Both the position numbers and the translations under genes were made by a program. Shown here one piece after another: positions 16,564 to 24,843 of a stretch of DNA of 64,000 bases (positions are counted from its first letter, which is position 1; every line of letters begins with the position of its first letter). The notes beneath the pieces are model-generated. The model was given only the letters and a program-made list of their open reading frames with translations. It did no database searches and was not told where the DNA came from. The stretch is from Planktosalinus sp963975935 (GTDB lineage Bacteria > Bacteroidota > Bacteroidia > Flavobacteriales > Flavobacteriaceae), in contig CAXBIQ010000007.1 of NCBI GenBank assembly GCA_963975935.1, positions 1 to 64,000 on the forward strand, read 5' to 3'.

Positions 16564-17116
16564 GAATTTGGGGGTTTGAAAGCATTTTTAATTTTTGGAT
16601 ACAGCGGTATTTTTTATTCCTTGCGGAAGCTTCACCAATGTTGAAATGGGACGCTATTTCGCTGAGTGGCATTTTTGAAAAATAAAACCGGGTAAGCAAT
16701 TGCCTGCATTCTTCACCCAGTTCGTTAAACGCTGTCATAACGGTCTTGATGTTTTCATCAGTTTCGGTATCGGGTTCTTTTTCGTGTTCCATAAGATGCA
16801 GGTCTGTAAGGCCCTGTTGTGTTTTTTTGTATCGGGATGACCTTAAAACGTCGGTCCATTTGTTTTTTGCTATTTGGTAGAGGTACCCTTGCACAGCCCC
16901 TTCATTCTGAGGGGTGAAGGCTCCTTTTTTAATATTTTGCCAAACAGCCAAAAAAGCTTCCTGGTAAATATCCTTTGCCTGAGGCTTGGTTCCGTTGTTT
17001 TTCAGGATATAAGCTTCGATTTTATAATAGTTATTTTGGTATAATTCTTTCAAAACAGTTTCGTTATTTTCCTTTATTTGGGAAACGAGTGTATGTTGGT
17101 TTTCGTTTTGTATCAT
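16547..17116 (-). CDS. ECF-type RNA polymerase sigma factor
   Basis: This 189-aa protein has the extracytoplasmic-function sigma layout: region 2 with QAKDIYQEAFLAVWQNI and YLYQIAKNKWTDVLRSSRYK, and region 4 with LTRFYFSKMPLSEIASHFNI and GEASARNKKYRCIQKLKM (the DNA-binding helix-turn-helix). It directs RNA polymerase to a limited set of promoters, probably including its own operon. It is the first gene of the five-gene operon with the anti-sigma-like, TPR-CHAT and transglutaminase-like genes. The start at 17116 gives the usual length. Confidence 0.88.
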   Translation of the reverse strand: MIQNENQHTLVSQIKENNETVLKELYQNNYYKIEAYILKNNGTKPQAKDIYQEAFLAVWQNIKKGAFTPQNEGAVQGYLYQIAKNKWTDVLRSSRYKKTQQGLTDLHLMEHEKEPDTETDENIKTVMTAFNELGEECRQLLTRFYFSKMPLSEIASHFNIGEASARNKKYRCIQKLKMLSNPQIHENKT

Positions 17117-17414
17117 CGAGCCTACTATAATGATTTTAGGAAAGATACAAAAAAATACATTTCAATATATAGAGCTTTTTCTATCATATCGATTTTTAAA
17201 GCACATGTCATCAACAAAAATTTTTTTGGATACAAAAAGGAGGGAAGGTGGAGATTGAAAAAGGGTGTGTTAAGTAACCGACGCCAAATTACCGGTTATG
17301 GTAGCAACATCATGATTGCCCGGTGTGTAAGGGAAAAAAGACATACAGGGCATAAGCCCGGGTTATAAAATAGTAAATTTAGAAGTGTAAGAGAGGGCAG
17401 AACCTTTTGTAATC
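17117..17414. promoter_or_regulatory. Upstream region of the sigma/CHAT operon
   Basis: Just under 300 bp separate the sigma-factor start from the end of a convergent-facing barrel gene; both are on the minus strand. The sigma promoter must lie here. A TATCTTTC element on the minus strand at 17140-17147 is close to the Bacteroidota -7 box but lacks a well-spaced -33 element, as might be expected for a self-activated ECF promoter. I see no gene or RNA. Confidence 0.35.
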
Positions 17415-18029
17415 TTACCAGTCCCTGAAGGAATAGCCCACGCTGACGCGCAGGATGTTCTTTTTCCAGTCCTGGCTTTCCACTTTGCTGATGTTTGTCA
17501 TCCCCAGCAGATAAGACACATTGATATCAAGGCTGTCAAAAAGAATGAGTCCGCCGCCAAAGAGGATGCCTGCATCGAGGAACGTAAAGGTATCCATAAA
17601 CTCAAAATCATCGAGGCTGTTTGGGTTGTCAACATTAGAGGGCAGTTTACCGAACAGATTGGTACCCATTTCGCCGCCTGCAAATACCTGAAAGTTGCTC
17701 ACGGGCCTGTAATGAAATGCCAACGGAAAATTTAGCGAGTGAATAACCAATGGATTTTTAAAACCTTCAACATTGGCACCCGCTGAAGTATAAGAAAAAC
17801 CGGAACGAAGGTCAAATTTGTCGTAATCAATGGGAATAAACGAGTGAAACCCGATATAAAAGCCTTCTTTGGCCGAAGCACCTTCCAGACCGGAAATCGT
17901 AGATATACCAACACCGGCTTCAACACTCCAGTAATAATCGCCGCAAAAGTTAAATGAGCCATAGCCAAACTGGGCAGACATTTTAAGGGACGCAACAAGC
18001 AAAATCAAAAGCAGGTAGTATTTTTTCAT
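17415..18029 (-). CDS. Outer-membrane beta-barrel protein (PorT-like)
   Basis: The 204-aa protein has a signal peptide ending MSAQ. Repeated amphipathic strands with aromatic residues (YWSVEAGVGISTISG, EGFYIGFHSFIPI, LRSGFSYTSAGAN, SLNFPLAFHYRPV, FQVFAGGEMGTNLFG) end in a terminal barrel-like strand (ILRVSVGYSFRDW) closing with an aromatic residue. This is the small outer-membrane barrel family often labelled PorT-like or OMP_b-brl. It stands between the sigma operon and a long AT-rich gap. Function unknown; it may be a porin-like or binding barrel. Confidence 0.78.
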   Translation of the reverse strand: MKKYYLLLILLVASLKMSAQFGYGSFNFCGDYYWSVEAGVGISTISGLEGASAKEGFYIGFHSFIPIDYDKFDLRSGFSYTSAGANVEGFKNPLVIHSLNFPLAFHYRPVSNFQVFAGGEMGTNLFGKLPSNVDNPNSLDDFEFMDTFTFLDAGILFGGGLILFDSLDINVSYLLGMTNISKVESQDWKKNILRVSVGYSFRDW

Positions 18030-18737
18030 ATTGGGGTTGATTGGATTGAAGTGGCAAATATGCGGAAATAATTTTATTTAGAATGAATTGCCTGAAAAAA
18101 AAAACAAACGTAACCAAAACCCCTGGAAGATTAATTTAAAAGAGTTGATGTGGATATATCTAATGACCAATTAAAAACTACAATCCGGCCCTTGATTTCG
18201 GGATTGGAACTGAAGGAAAACATTCATATATAGACCATAATGGTATTTCAGGACGGGTCAAAGTTTAAAAAAAGACAGGGCTCATGTATAGATACTGGTA
18301 TTATCCGGACATATTAAGGGATGTAGTCAGCCATACAAGTCCAAGGGTTTTAGATACAGAAAAGGTCAGTTCTTTATAGTGCTTGCTAATTAAATATTCT
18401 AATATATTAGTAAACAGCAGGCTATATATTTCTAATATATATCGACTTATAATTTATATTATGTAAAATAGAATTACAAAAAACTCCCTTATATCAGTTC
18501 TTAAAAAGAATATATTTAAATAATTAAGTACCCATCTTATCATTCTTAGCTTGTACCTCCTTTAAAGATATACCCGTGTAGGTTGGTAATATAATTCTTC
18601 ACGATACATATTTCAGATAATTCCGGTAGCAATTTAAATTCTTATAAAACCAAAGCCTTCCCTGGTTCGTATGTAGTACAAATGACTACAATAAAATACT
18701 TTTAATCGAATATATATGTACTTAATAGAATAAAATA
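18030..18737. other. Long AT-rich divergent gap with possible gene remnants
   Basis: These 708 bp lie between divergent genes. The part at about 18140-18380 has short frames with protein-like composition, such as VDISNDQLKTTIRPLISG and later MYRYWYYPDILRDVVSHTSP, each ending soon in a stop, as if a gene had decayed here. A perfect 12-bp palindrome CTAATATATTAG at 18399-18410 is followed 33 bp later by a partial copy CTAATATAT (18432-18440). The rest looks like AT-rich regulatory DNA for the tandem secreted-protein genes that follow. Confidence 0.4.
18399..18440. promoter_or_regulatory. Palindrome CTAATATATTAG with half-copy
   Basis: A perfect 12-bp palindrome at 18399-18410 is followed by CTAATATAT at 18432. 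The pair could be an operator for the secreted-protein genes about 300 bp downstream, but AT-rich palindromes also arise by chance. Confidence 0.25.
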
Positions 18738-19397
18738 ATGAAATTTCATATGTTTGTTGTCCCTATCTACAAGAACATGAAACATTTAACACCCGGCTCC
18801 CTGGTAGCTGTGTTGTTAATTCTTCACGTAAGCATTGGTACTGCTCAGGTAGGGATTAACACCACCACTCCCAGAACAACACTCGAAGTTGGCGGCTCTA
18901 TGCTGATTTCAAATGACCTTGATATAGGCATCATAAAGTCCATGGACGATCAGGATGCTTCTACCTTTTTAGTTCAAAATAACAATAACGATATCAAAGC
19001 ACTGGATGTGAGCAATCCGACTGGTGCTGCCCTGGGTTATATTCAGGAATATGTAATCACCAATGCCAACCTTGACTGGGTCTTGAATTTTGATACACAG
19101 GTGGATGCAACTGATTTTGACTTGATCAGCATCTCTGCCTATTATGATACTGAGCTGGCCTTGACCAATAATCTCGATAAATTCAGCCTACCCTATACTG
19201 CTACGTTTGTTCAAAACGGCACATGGAGAATTATTGCTGATTTCCCGGCCGCTCAAAACCTCGACACCAATGAACAAGGCACCTGGATCATCACGACATT
19301 GATTTTTTCAAAAGATTTGTCAAAACAACTGGGTGTTATTGAAGTGCCCATGAACCAAGATACCACATCAAGTGCTATCAACCCCATTATTGACTAA
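18738..19397 (+). CDS. Secreted VGIxTxTP-motif protein, paralogue 1
   Basis: The protein is 219 aa from ATG 18738; Met14 (at 18777) would give a more standard signal peptide ending GTAQ. Directly after the cleavage site is VGINTTTPRTTLEVGGSM, the motif that opens many Bacteroidota surface and tail-fibre-like proteins. The C-terminal half is a beta-rich domain with NGTWRIIADFPAAQNL and GTWIITTLIFSKDLS. It is the first of three tandem paralogues with gaps of about 12 and 10 bp, clearly one operon. The family is thought to be extracellular; no enzyme motif is visible. Confidence 0.7.
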   Translation: MKFHMFVVPIYKNMKHLTPGSLVAVLLILHVSIGTAQVGINTTTPRTTLEVGGSMLISNDLDIGIIKSMDDQDASTFLVQNNNNDIKALDVSNPTGAALGYIQEYVITNANLDWVLNFDTQVDATDFDLISISAYYDTELALTNNLDKFSLPYTATFVQNGTWRIIADFPAAQNLDTNEQGTWIITTLIFSKDLSKQLGVIEVPMNQDTTSSAINPIID

Positions 19398-19409
19398 AAA
19401 AACCTGCTT

Positions 19410-20042
19410 ATGCTTAAAAAAACTACCTTACTGCTGTTTACTATTTTCCTTTCAGTTGCACTCCACTCCCAGGTGGGCATCGGCACCCTGACCCCTGAAA
19501 CCGATTTACATATCGCCGGTGATTTGCTCGTTCAGGAAGATTTTAATATCAAACCACTTCCTTCAGTCACACAACCTGATGAGGATTTTAAACTGGTTAC
19601 CCGGCTTACCAACTCAACTCCCCTGGGTGAAATTGCCATACTGAATGTGGACTCGTTGACCGTTGCCCCCATCAATGTCATCAATTATGAGTTTACCAAT
19701 ATTTTTCGCGATAACCTCAGTGATGTGAACCTTCAGTACAGTGCAGAAAAATACGTCGTGGGTGTTGCCAATTTCAGATATGTGGGCGATGCCATCCAAA
19801 AACAAGATGGTACCGGCGGGAAAACCATAGGCACCTTTGTGTTGCGCACTTTTGTCAGCAACAATCAATGGCATCTCGAAATTAAAAACAGAGACCTGGA
19901 CCTTGAAGATGGCAAATCAGTACGCTACTATGTTACGCTCATAGTTTATGATAAATCCTACTACAGGAATTTGCCTCCCATCGTGACCGACCTTGGCGGT
20001 TCAAATACAGGAACAGCATCATCGATTCCGGATTTATATTAA
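19410..20042 (+). CDS. Secreted VGIxTxTP-motif protein, paralogue 2
   Basis: This 210-aa protein has a signal peptide ending HSQ, the motif VGIGTLTPETDLHIAGD, and the same two-part layout as its neighbours: a short segment with DFNIKPL, then a beta-rich domain with FVSNNQWHLEIKNRDLDLED and YYVTLIVYDKSYYRN. Sequence identity to the other two paralogues is low outside the motif, but strand order is conserved, so the copies are old duplicates or bind different partners. It is the middle gene of the tandem set. Confidence 0.7.
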   Translation: MLKKTTLLLFTIFLSVALHSQVGIGTLTPETDLHIAGDLLVQEDFNIKPLPSVTQPDEDFKLVTRLTNSTPLGEIAILNVDSLTVAPINVINYEFTNIFRDNLSDVNLQYSAEKYVVGVANFRYVGDAIQKQDGTGGKTIGTFVLRTFVSNNQWHLEIKNRDLDLEDGKSVRYYVTLIVYDKSYYRNLPPIVTDLGGSNTGTASSIPDLY

Positions 20043-20052
20043 AAAGTATATT

Positions 20053-20697
20053 ATGAAATACCAACTACTCCTTCCGTTATTATTAGTTTCCCTTCCTTTT
20101 TGGAGCCAGGTGGGCATCAATACCCTCACACCTGCTGCTGAACTGGATGTTCAGGGAAGTGTGAAAATTGATAAAAAACTCTATCTGGAAAACCCCGGAA
20201 ATTCAACCCAAATAAGAGGCTCGAAATTGCTCATCCAAAAAGTTGATAAAGAAATCATTGAATATGATATCAACCAAAGCAAATATGGTCCCATCAATTA
20301 TGCACAGTTTATTTTCAGGCAGACGTCCACTCACGGACTGCAGGACTACGATACCAAAATAAACATTGAAGATTATATCGTTACCCTGCAGGGCTACTAT
20401 TTTACAGCACAAAACAATAATACAAACGTTCTTTTAAGAAGTACCATAGACGAGAACCATATAGAAGGTTATCAGTTTTATGCTTATCCCAATCCGGCAA
20501 CACAAACATGGTTTATCAGGGCTTTTGTAAACAATTCAACCTTCAGAAGCGGTACCGGCTACAATGAAAACCCTGTAGATATATTTTTAAATATTGTTAT
20601 TTACAGAAACGGGTTTATCGCAAAAAGCCTGAATACCATTTCTGTGAATATGGGCCAGGCTGAAACAGGTACCGCCCCCCTACCCGCCGGCTTTTAA
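20053..20697 (+). CDS. Secreted VGIxTxTP-motif protein, paralogue 3
   Basis: The start is placed at ATG 20053, where MKYQLLLPLLLVSLPFWSQ gives a proper signal peptide; an in-frame upstream start would overlap the previous gene. The mature 195-odd residues begin VGINTLTPAAELDVQGSV and end with a beta-rich domain (WFIRAFVNNSTFRSGTGYN, then IFLNIVIYRNGFIAKSLN). It shares layout with the two upstream genes. A Pro/Gly tail (TGTAPLPAGF) ends the protein; it does not look like a T9SS sorting domain. Confidence 0.7.
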   Translation: MKYQLLLPLLLVSLPFWSQVGINTLTPAAELDVQGSVKIDKKLYLENPGNSTQIRGSKLLIQKVDKEIIEYDINQSKYGPINYAQFIFRQTSTHGLQDYDTKINIEDYIVTLQGYYFTAQNNNTNVLLRSTIDENHIEGYQFYAYPNPATQTWFIRAFVNNSTFRSGTGYNENPVDIFLNIVIYRNGFIAKSLNTISVNMGQAETGTAPLPAGF

Positions 20698-20854
20698 CCT
20701 TCATTGCAGATTTATTTTCATAAACTTAAGGTTTTCACACCTTAACAAGCTTTAACGAAAGTTGTTAAACCTATCTCAACTCACATAACATTAAGATTCT
20801 TTTGTACTATATAATGTATCTTTAGGTATTAACCAAAAAAAAGAATACAGAATT

Positions 20855-21343
20855 ATGCAAACGACGAGAGAAGAAGCACGGGAAAAAAGTAAAGAGAACT
20901 TGGTAGATAACCTTCAGGGTTTACTGGAAAAAAATTATGACGCAGAAAAAGGTTTTAAAAATGCCATAACCAATGCTAAGGATAAAAATTTAAAAGAATT
21001 TTTAAAAATCCAGTCTGCAAGACGCCACCGTTTTGCAACAGAATTGGATCAAGAGATTCGCTCATTAAACGAAAAACCAAAAGAAAGCGGAAGTACTACC
21101 GGAACCTTACACCGCACTTGGATAGACATCAAGAGCAGTATTGCCGGAAACAACGATGAAGCAGTTCTTGAAGAATGCATTCGCGGTGATAAAGCCAGCG
21201 AGGAAGAATACAGGGAAACTTTAAACAAAAATAACTTTCCCCCGCAAATAGAAACTGTACTACACAATCAATTGAATGAAATTCAAACGACCCTTTCACA
21301 GGTAAAGAGTTTAGAGAGTCTTGCCGAAAGAGAGGATAAATAA
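20855..21343 (+). CDS. PA2169/DUF2383-type four-helix-bundle protein
   Basis: This 162-aa cytoplasmic protein is made of four long helices with ferritin-like spacing: LQGLLEKNYDAEKGFKNAI, LKEFLKIQSARRHRFATELD, HRTWIDIKSSIAGNNDEAV and LEECIRGDKASEEEYRETL. The pattern is that of the PA2169/DUF2383 family, often found with stress and desiccation genes. Its AQ-rich, highly charged ends suggest a soluble protein. A strong terminator follows at 21366. Confidence 0.82.
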   Translation: MQTTREEAREKSKENLVDNLQGLLEKNYDAEKGFKNAITNAKDKNLKEFLKIQSARRHRFATELDQEIRSLNEKPKESGSTTGTLHRTWIDIKSSIAGNNDEAVLEECIRGDKASEEEYRETLNKNNFPPQIETVLHNQLNEIQTTLSQVKSLESLAEREDK

Positions 21344-21363
21344 TGTTCTCGTTTTGAAGGAAA

Positions 21364-21397
21364 AACCCCGAATCGTTTGATTCGGGGTTTTTTTTAT
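21364..21397. terminator. Rho-independent terminator
   Basis: The stem AACCCCGAATC / GATTCGGGGTT has a short GTTT loop and a long T-run, with an A-run on the other side, so it can serve both the four-helix gene (+) and the minus-strand SYLF gene. Confidence 0.85.
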
Positions 21398-21435
21398 TTG
21401 AATATTAAAGTGTTCCTCTTGCCGGATGGTTTTAA

Positions 21436-21984
21436 TTATTTGAATTTATTGAAAGCAAAACTCTGACCGTCAACTGAAATATCAATCTGTGCTTTTTTAT
21501 GCGGCATTGTGACAACCGTCATACCATCCCTGAACTGTATGCTTTTTGTCTGGCCTTTCTCCATCATCACACCGTGCATGTCTGTCACCAGCTTCAGGTT
21601 TCCTTCTTTTAATCGCTCAAATTGTCTTTCGTTTTCAAAGAGAACCAGTTCGCTAAATGACTTGTCATCCAGGTCAAAACCGGAATCAGGTTGTGTGACT
21701 CGGGCCGTTCCTATTACTTTGCCGTTTGAATATACAGCTCCGTTACCGGAAACTCCCTCTTTTGCATAAGTTCCTTCTTTTAACTCAGGGAATATGATAT
21801 AAGCGTGTGCTTCTAAAATAAGGTCTGCCAACTCAGGGTTGCTTTTAATAAAAAGTGTTTTTGTTTCCTGAGCCTCAGAGATGACTTTTAAATCTGCTTT
21901 TGTTTGTCCTAGGGTCACATTAACAAAAAAAAGTGCAAATAGAGGGATTATTATTTTTTTGAAAGTTTTATTGTTAGTATTCAT
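21436..21984 (-). CDS. SYLF (YSC84) domain lipid-binding protein
   Basis: This 182-aa exported protein has a signal peptide ending LGQ. The SYLF/YSC84 pattern is visible: ELADLILEAHAYIIFPELKE, GVSGNGAVYSNGKVIGTARV, then DKSFSELVLFENERQFERLK and FRDGMTVVTMPHKKAQIDIS. SYLF domains bind phosphoinositides or other lipids; in bacteria they are periplasmic or surface proteins of unclear role. It is convergent with the four-helix-bundle gene across a shared terminator. Confidence 0.78.
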   Translation of the reverse strand: MNTNNKTFKKIIIPLFALFFVNVTLGQTKADLKVISEAQETKTLFIKSNPELADLILEAHAYIIFPELKEGTYAKEGVSGNGAVYSNGKVIGTARVTQPDSGFDLDDKSFSELVLFENERQFERLKEGNLKLVTDMHGVMMEKGQTKSIQFRDGMTVVTMPHKKAQIDISVDGQSFAFNKFK

Positions 21985-22066
21985 ACTATATAAATTTTGG
22001 TTACCATGTAATATAGCAAAACAGCTTCTTAAAAAATGTTAAGCAACTGTTATTTTTAGGTTACTG

Positions 22067-23212
22067 TTAAGGTTTTTCGCTATTTTGGACCCCTACTGAC
22101 TTATGTAGTTTTGGTTTTTTGGCAGGTTTATAATCAAGATAGCCTTCTTTTCCGGAAGTATAAAAGGTGTCCTTGTCCCAGGGGGTCAGGGAAAGTTTTT
22201 GTTCAAAACGTTCTACCAGGTCCGGGTTTGAAACATACGGCCTTCCAAAAGCCACCAGATCGGCTTCGCCTGCAGCAATAACGGCATTGCCTTTTTCCCT
22301 GTCAAACTTTGTGTTGATAATGAGCGTTCCTTTGTATAACGGTCTGTAGTGTTTGGCAATATCGGTCACCGCAAAAGGGACTTCAGAAACATCATTAAAA
22401 GGTTCAGAAAGATGCAGGTATGCCAGGTTGTAGTCGTTTATCTTTTTTACGATATAATCAAAGGTGGGAAAGGTTTCTTTATCCATGGTCATCCCAAAAA
22501 TACCGTGTAAAGAAGGATTTAACCGGATACCCACTTTGTGTAGTGGAATGACTTCGCCCACGGCTTCCAGTACTTCAAAAAGAAAGCGTGCACGGTTTTC
22601 GACACTACCACCATAGTGGTCTGTGCGCTGGTTTGATGTTGCATTAAAGAACTGATGGAATAAATAACCGTTGGACGAATGGATTTCAACTCCGTCAAAT
22701 CCGGCAGCTACGGCATTGTCAGCAGCCTGTTTAAAATCCCCGATGGTTTGTTTGATTTCGGAAATACTCATCGCTTTCGGGGTTACGGTTTCTTTAAAGC
22801 CTTCAGGAGTATAGGATTTGCTTTCAGGATTGATGGCTGACGGAGCCCAGGGCAATTCGCCATCGTGAAAATCAGGATGCGACATCCGTCCCACGTGCCA
22901 CAACTGAATAAATATGCGCCCGCCGGCATCGTGTACCTTTTGGGTGACTTTTTTCCAGCCCGCTACCTGTTCTTTTGAATGGATTCCCGGGGTGTTGATG
23001 TATCCCACTGCCCGTTTTGATACCTGAGAGCCTTCAGTTATAATCAAACCGGCTGAGGCACGTTGCGCATAGTACGCTCCCTGCAGTTCTTCTGTGGGAG
23101 TGTTTCCCGGATTATCAGCACGGTTGCGTGTCATGGGAGCCATGACAACACGATTGGGTAGCTTTAAATGGTCACTCTTATAAGGTTTTAATAGCGCTTG
23201 TTGTTCTTTCAT
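22067..23212 (-). CDS. Old Yellow Enzyme family alkene reductase
   Basis: The 381-aa FMN-dependent TIM-barrel enzyme reduces activated C=C bonds of enals, enones, maleimides or nitro-esters using NAD(P)H. Family signposts are NRVVMAPMTRNRAD near the start, the FIQLWHVGRMSHPDF strand, the substrate-binding HxxN pair (His178, Asn181 in EIHSSNGYLFHQF), YGGSVENRARF, RLNPS, and VAFGRPYVSNPDLVERF at the flavin-phosphate end. HSSN replaces the more usual HGAN. It stands alone and is probably a detoxification enzyme. Confidence 0.9.
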   Translation of the reverse strand: MKEQQALLKPYKSDHLKLPNRVVMAPMTRNRADNPGNTPTEELQGAYYAQRASAGLIITEGSQVSKRAVGYINTPGIHSKEQVAGWKKVTQKVHDAGGRIFIQLWHVGRMSHPDFHDGELPWAPSAINPESKSYTPEGFKETVTPKAMSISEIKQTIGDFKQAADNAVAAGFDGVEIHSSNGYLFHQFFNATSNQRTDHYGGSVENRARFLFEVLEAVGEVIPLHKVGIRLNPSLHGIFGMTMDKETFPTFDYIVKKINDYNLAYLHLSEPFNDVSEVPFAVTDIAKHYRPLYKGTLIINTKFDREKGNAVIAAGEADLVAFGRPYVSNPDLVERFEQKLSLTPWDKDTFYTSGKEGYLDYKPAKKPKLHKSVGVQNSEKP

Positions 23213-23298
23213 GGATTTTTCCTTGTAAAATAAAATCTTTGAAAGGGCTATGCAAATAAAATTTCGTTAAATAATCATGTGAACGGATGTGGAGGGTA

Positions 23299-23961
23299 TT
23301 AATTTTCCTCCTGTATAACCACCAATGAAGCTTTGACGCCGGTGGCCAGGTTCCATTCGTTCTCTGTTATGACATTATTGTTCTGATCAAAGACTTTAAA
23401 ATGTGCAGTATTGGGTCCGGACGTTCCCTGATTCAATGCCTGGAACTGGATTACGTTTTTCCCGGGTTTAAGATCAACCACAAAGCTTTGAAAATCAGCT
23501 CTTAAATTAACATTGTGGATGATTACCTGGTCATTTACAAGAATACGCACCCGGTCACCGTCAACATATTGATGGTCGCGGCAGAGAATTTCAATGGTTT
23601 TGCTTTTAGTGCCGAATGTACCCAGCAACTGCCCTTTGTAATATTCTTCCTTGATTTCTTTATCACTGGTTAACCAGCTGGGTTTATAATCAAACTTTTT
23701 TGTCTTAAGCCCATTGTCTGTGGTCATATCAAAGTTTTTTTCTTTGTTGGAGTCCAGAGGCTTTGGGTTCTCTTTGGTATTTAAAAAAGATTCATTGTTT
23801 GACAAACTGCGGTTGCTGCTTGAATTTGAGAAAGGATTGTTAAGCGAGTTATTGCTTTCCTGAGCATTAATAGGCCTTCCAAGTCCGGAATTATTGTCTA
23901 TTTGGGCATGGGAAATTGTAACAAAGCCAATTGAAAACAGAAACATAAGGTAGGCCTTCAT
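23299..23961 (-). CDS. Secreted Asn/Ser-rich protein with beta-sandwich domain
   Basis: This 220-aa protein has a signal peptide ending SHAQ, a low-complexity Asn/Ser-rich segment (about residues 25-75), and a C-terminal beta-rich domain (about 108-205) with DGDRVRILVNDQVIIHNVNL, SFVVDLKPGKNVIQFQALN and a final TGVKASLVVIQEE strand. This resembles small secreted domains found widely in Flavobacteriia, but I know no function. The low-complexity stretch probably acts as a linker. Confidence 0.7.
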   Translation of the reverse strand: MKAYLMFLFSIGFVTISHAQIDNNSGLGRPINAQESNNSLNNPFSNSSSNRSLSNNESFLNTKENPKPLDSNKEKNFDMTTDNGLKTKKFDYKPSWLTSDKEIKEEYYKGQLLGTFGTKSKTIEILCRDHQYVDGDRVRILVNDQVIIHNVNLRADFQSFVVDLKPGKNVIQFQALNQGTSGPNTAHFKVFDQNNNVITENEWNLATGVKASLVVIQEEN

Positions 23962-24033
23962 AAAAAAACATTTAAAGTGTATACAGCAATTTTTATACCA
24001 ATTATGTCTTACATATAACAGTAAAATGAGGGA

Positions 24034-24462
24034 TTATTTTTTATGCTTTCGTTTTAAAAAATAATGGTCGAGGGAATACTTTCCGCTTCCGGTGAGAAAG
24101 AGTACCAAATATACAATTAGGAAAAACAACGCCAGTTCTTTTCGCTGGAAAGGGTCTGCTGCATGAACGATAAAAAAGGCTGTCGCCATAGTAAGCATTA
24201 AAGGTATTGCAGCCAGACGTGTTCCCAGACCGACAATAATAAGAATGGAACATATTACTTCTGCAAAAACGGTGAGTGCCAGACTTGCCTCTGCCCCAAG
24301 TCCAATGGGGTCTCCAAAGGCTATGGGATCACTTCCGAAAAGCTTCATAAGCTTGGGAATACCGTGTGTAAGCATAAGCCCTCCTACTCCAATGCGAAGC
24401 AAAAATAAGGCAATATCAGTATTTTTTAAATTCAGGATGGTAGAATACGACTCTGATTTCAT
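24034..24462 (-). CDS. DoxX family membrane protein
   Basis: This 142-aa protein has four hydrophobic segments (about 14-33, 58-80, 85-105 and 111-130) and the DoxX pattern: FLLRIGVGGLMLTHGIPKLM, then SLALTVFAEVICSILIIVGL and TRLAAIPLMLTMATAFFIVH. DoxX proteins are inner-membrane proteins linked to quinone or thiol redox stress, often without known substrate. It is followed on the plus strand by a small gene and is probably monocistronic. Confidence 0.88.
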   Translation of the reverse strand: MKSESYSTILNLKNTDIALFLLRIGVGGLMLTHGIPKLMKLFGSDPIAFGDPIGLGAEASLALTVFAEVICSILIIVGLGTRLAAIPLMLTMATAFFIVHAADPFQRKELALFFLIVYLVLFLTGSGKYSLDHYFLKRKHKK

Positions 24463-24573
24463 AATAATTGAAGGTATGATTATTTATATAAAAGTATCTA
24501 AAATTAAAAGACCGGCAATAAATTTTAACAAAACAAACGAGTGAACTGTTGATAAATAAATAAGAAAATAATG

Positions 24574-24638
24574 TTAATTTATTAGCTGGTAGGTATTTAT
24601 ATCAAAATAATTCACGATATTTAATTCATTAGCTCGTA
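24574..24638. repeat. Imperfect 18-bp direct repeat upstream of a small gene
   Basis: TTAATTTATTAGCTGGTA (24574-24591) and TTAATTCATTAGCTCGTA (24621-24638) match at 16 of 18 positions, 47 bp apart, just upstream of the 62-aa gene at 24650. This could be a pair of regulator-binding sites. Confidence 0.35.
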
Positions 24639-24649
24639 AAGGTTTTAAA

Positions 24650-24838
24650 ATGGAAAAAATAATTTCAATCCCCGGAAAAATAAATCTGTCCCGTCTGGAA
24701 AAAAAATACAAACGTTTGATTGAACGTGCTTATAATTTACGACAGTCTGATGACAGCTTAAGTGATATATTTTACTTTGAAGCCGAAAAAGTACTGACAC
24801 AACTTCGTTTGTTGCGTTCCAATATTTTCCTCAACTAA
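24650..24838 (+). CDS. Small Lacal_2735-like helical protein
   Basis: This 62-aa protein is predominantly helical and charged. RLEKKYKRLIERAYNLRQSD followed by EAEKVLTQLRLLRSN resembles Lacal_2735-type proteins of flavobacteria, a small cytoplasmic family of unknown role. The frame is clean and starts after a short direct repeat that may be regulatory. Assignment to the family is by pattern only. Confidence 0.5.
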   Translation: MEKIISIPGKINLSRLEKKYKRLIERAYNLRQSDDSLSDIFYFEAEKVLTQLRLLRSNIFLN

Positions 24839-24843
24839 TCCTG

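Noticed and set aside
12554..16644. Long plus-strand open frames opposite the CHAT and anti-sigma genes
   Set aside because: They are shadows of well-supported minus-strand genes, with no motif or start signal of their own.
17078..17368. 96-codon plus-strand open frame near the sigma-factor start
   Set aside because: It overlaps the sigma gene start and its promoter region, and its composition fits noncoding AT-rich DNA.
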